A DNA stretch of 16,660 nucleotides from NCBI GenBank assembly GCA_030614505.1, contig JAUWTX010000018.1:1-16660 (forward strand), written 5' to 3'. Both the position numbers and the translations under genes were made by a program. Source of the stretch: Desulfuromonadales bacterium (GTDB taxonomy: Bacteria; Desulfobacterota; Desulfuromonadia; Desulfuromonadales; BM103). The notes beneath the pieces are model-generated. The model made no database searches and was not told where the DNA came from. It worked only from the letters and a program-made list of their open reading frames with translations. This document shows, piece by piece, positions 15,795 to 16,660 of this stretch. Each line of letters begins with the position of its first letter. Within the stretch, counting starts at the first letter, position 1.

Positions 15795-16592
15795 TTATTC
15801 TACCGGGACAAAGTATTCCTGCAAAATCGCTTTACCCTGCGGGCTTTTCACCAAGGCGACAAAACGGGCCAGGTCATCTTGTGGCTCACCCATGGTCACC
15901 AAAACCAGCGGCTTGGTCAGAGGATAACTCCCTGCAGAAACATTGGCTGGCGTTGGAGCAACACCATCAACCTTGATCGCTTTAACATTGTCTGCGTCGA
16001 GCATGCTGCTGCTCACAGCGGTAATTCCTATCGGAAACATACTGACCTGTTGATCGGATGCGGCAACAATTGCCGAGACAATCTCCCGAGAGAGGAAATC
16101 TTTCTTTTTCAGAATTAATTTTTTTACCGCACTTCGCATCCCGGAACCCTTCGGGCAGGTCACCACGACAATCGGATTGGCATGACCGCCAACTTCCTGC
16201 CAATTGGTGATTTCTCCGGAAAAAATTCCCTGCAGCTGATTGAGCGTCAGATTATTCAGAGGATTCTTTTCATGCACAACTATCGCCAGCACATCCCAGC
16301 CGAGAAAATGCTCAACCAACCCCTGCTTTTTTTCCGCTTCCGTTAGCAGGCGTCCAGCGCCGGCCATATCGATATCACCCTTCAGCAAGGCACTGATTCC
16401 CGGGCCGGTATTACCCCCTTCAATATGTACCTTAATCGCCGTATCACCAGTAAAAATAAGGCCAGCCTCTGGCATGAAAAAACGCTGTAACGTAGTCGCC
16501 CCAGCATAACGCAACGATTCCTCGGCGCGAACACCCCCCGCCACCGACAACACAATGATCGTCAGGATTCCTATCTGTCGCAGAAAACCCAT
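15795..16592 (-). CDS. PstS-like periplasmic substrate-binding protein
   Basis: This gene encodes 265 residues from ATG 16592-16590, with AAAGGAG seven bases upstream; the frame is open beyond this to near the edge, but only this start gives a clean signal peptide (MGFLRQIGILTIIVLSVAGGVRA, cut after residue 23). The mature part has the phosphate-binding-protein pattern: YAGATTLQRFF (29-39), IEGGNTGPGISALLKGDIDMAG (58-79), LTLNQLQGIFSGEITNWQEVGG (115-136), CPKGSGMRSAVKK (146-158) and a C-terminal SPQGKAILQEYFVPVE. It is therefore a periplasmic type-2 binding protein of the PstS family. The anion-binding loop (GSGMRSA) differs from the common GSGTR, so phosphate is not certain. No pstC, pstA or pstB is visible; instead a chemoreceptor gene follows 55 bases on. 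It is the first recognised gene of a five-gene run. Confidence 0.88.
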   Translation of the reverse strand: MGFLRQIGILTIIVLSVAGGVRAEESLRYAGATTLQRFFMPEAGLIFTGDTAIKVHIEGGNTGPGISALLKGDIDMAGAGRLLTEAEKKQGLVEHFLGWDVLAIVVHEKNPLNNLTLNQLQGIFSGEITNWQEVGGHANPIVVVTCPKGSGMRSAVKKLILKKKDFLSREIVSAIVAASDQQVSMFPIGITAVSSSMLDADNVKAIKVDGVAPTPANVSAGSYPLTKPLVLVTMGEPQDDLARFVALVKSPQGKAILQEYFVPVE

Positions 16593-16600
16593 AGCCAGAC

Positions 16601-16619
16601 TCCTTTGCTCGACAAAGAA
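16601..16619 (-). promoter_or_regulatory. Hairpin that could mask the ribosome binding site of the PstS-like gene
   Basis: On the minus strand UUCUUUG (16619-16613), loop UCGAG, and CAAAGGA (16607-16601) can form seven pairs including one G-U. The right arm contains most of the AAAGGAG ribosome binding site used by the PstS-like gene. Folding would hide it, so translation could respond to temperature or a bound factor. The stem is short and A/U-rich, so the effect may be small. Confidence 0.3.
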
Positions 16620-16660
16620 TGCCGAGTAACAAACAAACAGGGGCAAACTCAACAATCAAC

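Noticed and set aside
15224..15976. Open frame of 250 codons on the plus strand spanning the chemoreceptor/binding-protein junction
   Set aside because: Antisense to two well-supported genes and without any family motif.
1..16660. CRISPR array, insertion sequence, prophage or defence island
   Set aside because: No regular repeats with spacers, transposase, integrase or toxin-like genes were seen; the gene content is housekeeping and signalling.

Overview
This window looks like ordinary chromosome from a free-living, motile Gram-negative bacterium. The best guess is a Desulfuromonadales/Geobacter-like lineage of Desulfobacterota. That rests on the mix of genes by recollection (a three-GAF sigma-54 activator, an ACT-malic enzyme, an iron-sulfur type APS reductase with CysDN, a long chemoreceptor, a second EF-G) and not on any database search. 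Base composition is moderate and fairly even. I see no rRNA, tRNA, insertion sequence, integrase, CRISPR array or phage gene. Genes are tightly packed and no gap exceeds 300 bases.

Layout. (1) Positions 1-2674, minus strand: an assimilatory sulfate operon reading DUF2061-type membrane protein > cysH (APS reductase) > cysD > cysN, with cysN cut off by the left edge. The genes overlap or nearly touch, and cysD starts with TTG inside the end of cysH. A 289-base AT-rich leader (2675-2963) holds two inverted repeats that could be operators. (2) Positions 2964-7107: a divergent regulatory pair. On the minus strand is a 933-residue sigma-54 activator with three GAF-like domains and an atypical C-terminus. 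On the plus strand is an RsbU/SpoIIE-type PP2C phosphatase with a degenerate receiver domain. The 163 bases between them carry a 15-base direct repeat with 20-base spacing. (3) Positions 7158-8586, plus strand: an ACT-domain malic enzyme with a good sigma-70-type promoter. (4) Positions 8657-16592, minus strand: five closely spaced genes reading PstS-like periplasmic binding protein > methyl-accepting chemotaxis protein > PhnP-like metallo-hydrolase > 611-residue protein of unknown function > elongation factor G. The last three junctions are 4-base overlap, 14-base gap and 14- or 26-base gap, so these genes are probably cotranscribed.

How the genes may work together. CysDN activates sulfate to APS, and the two-cysteine-pair CysH can reduce APS directly to sulfite, so no APS kinase is needed; none is seen, although the end of cysN is missing. 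The activator/phosphatase pair looks like a signalling module whose input ligand and output target are not in view. The five-gene cluster joins a solute-binding protein to a chemoreceptor, which suggests binding-protein-mediated chemotaxis. Its link to an unknown protein and a translation factor is unexplained. The most interesting points are that cluster, the unknown 611-residue protein and the unusual sigma-54 activator. I did not find clear proof of a wholly new system.
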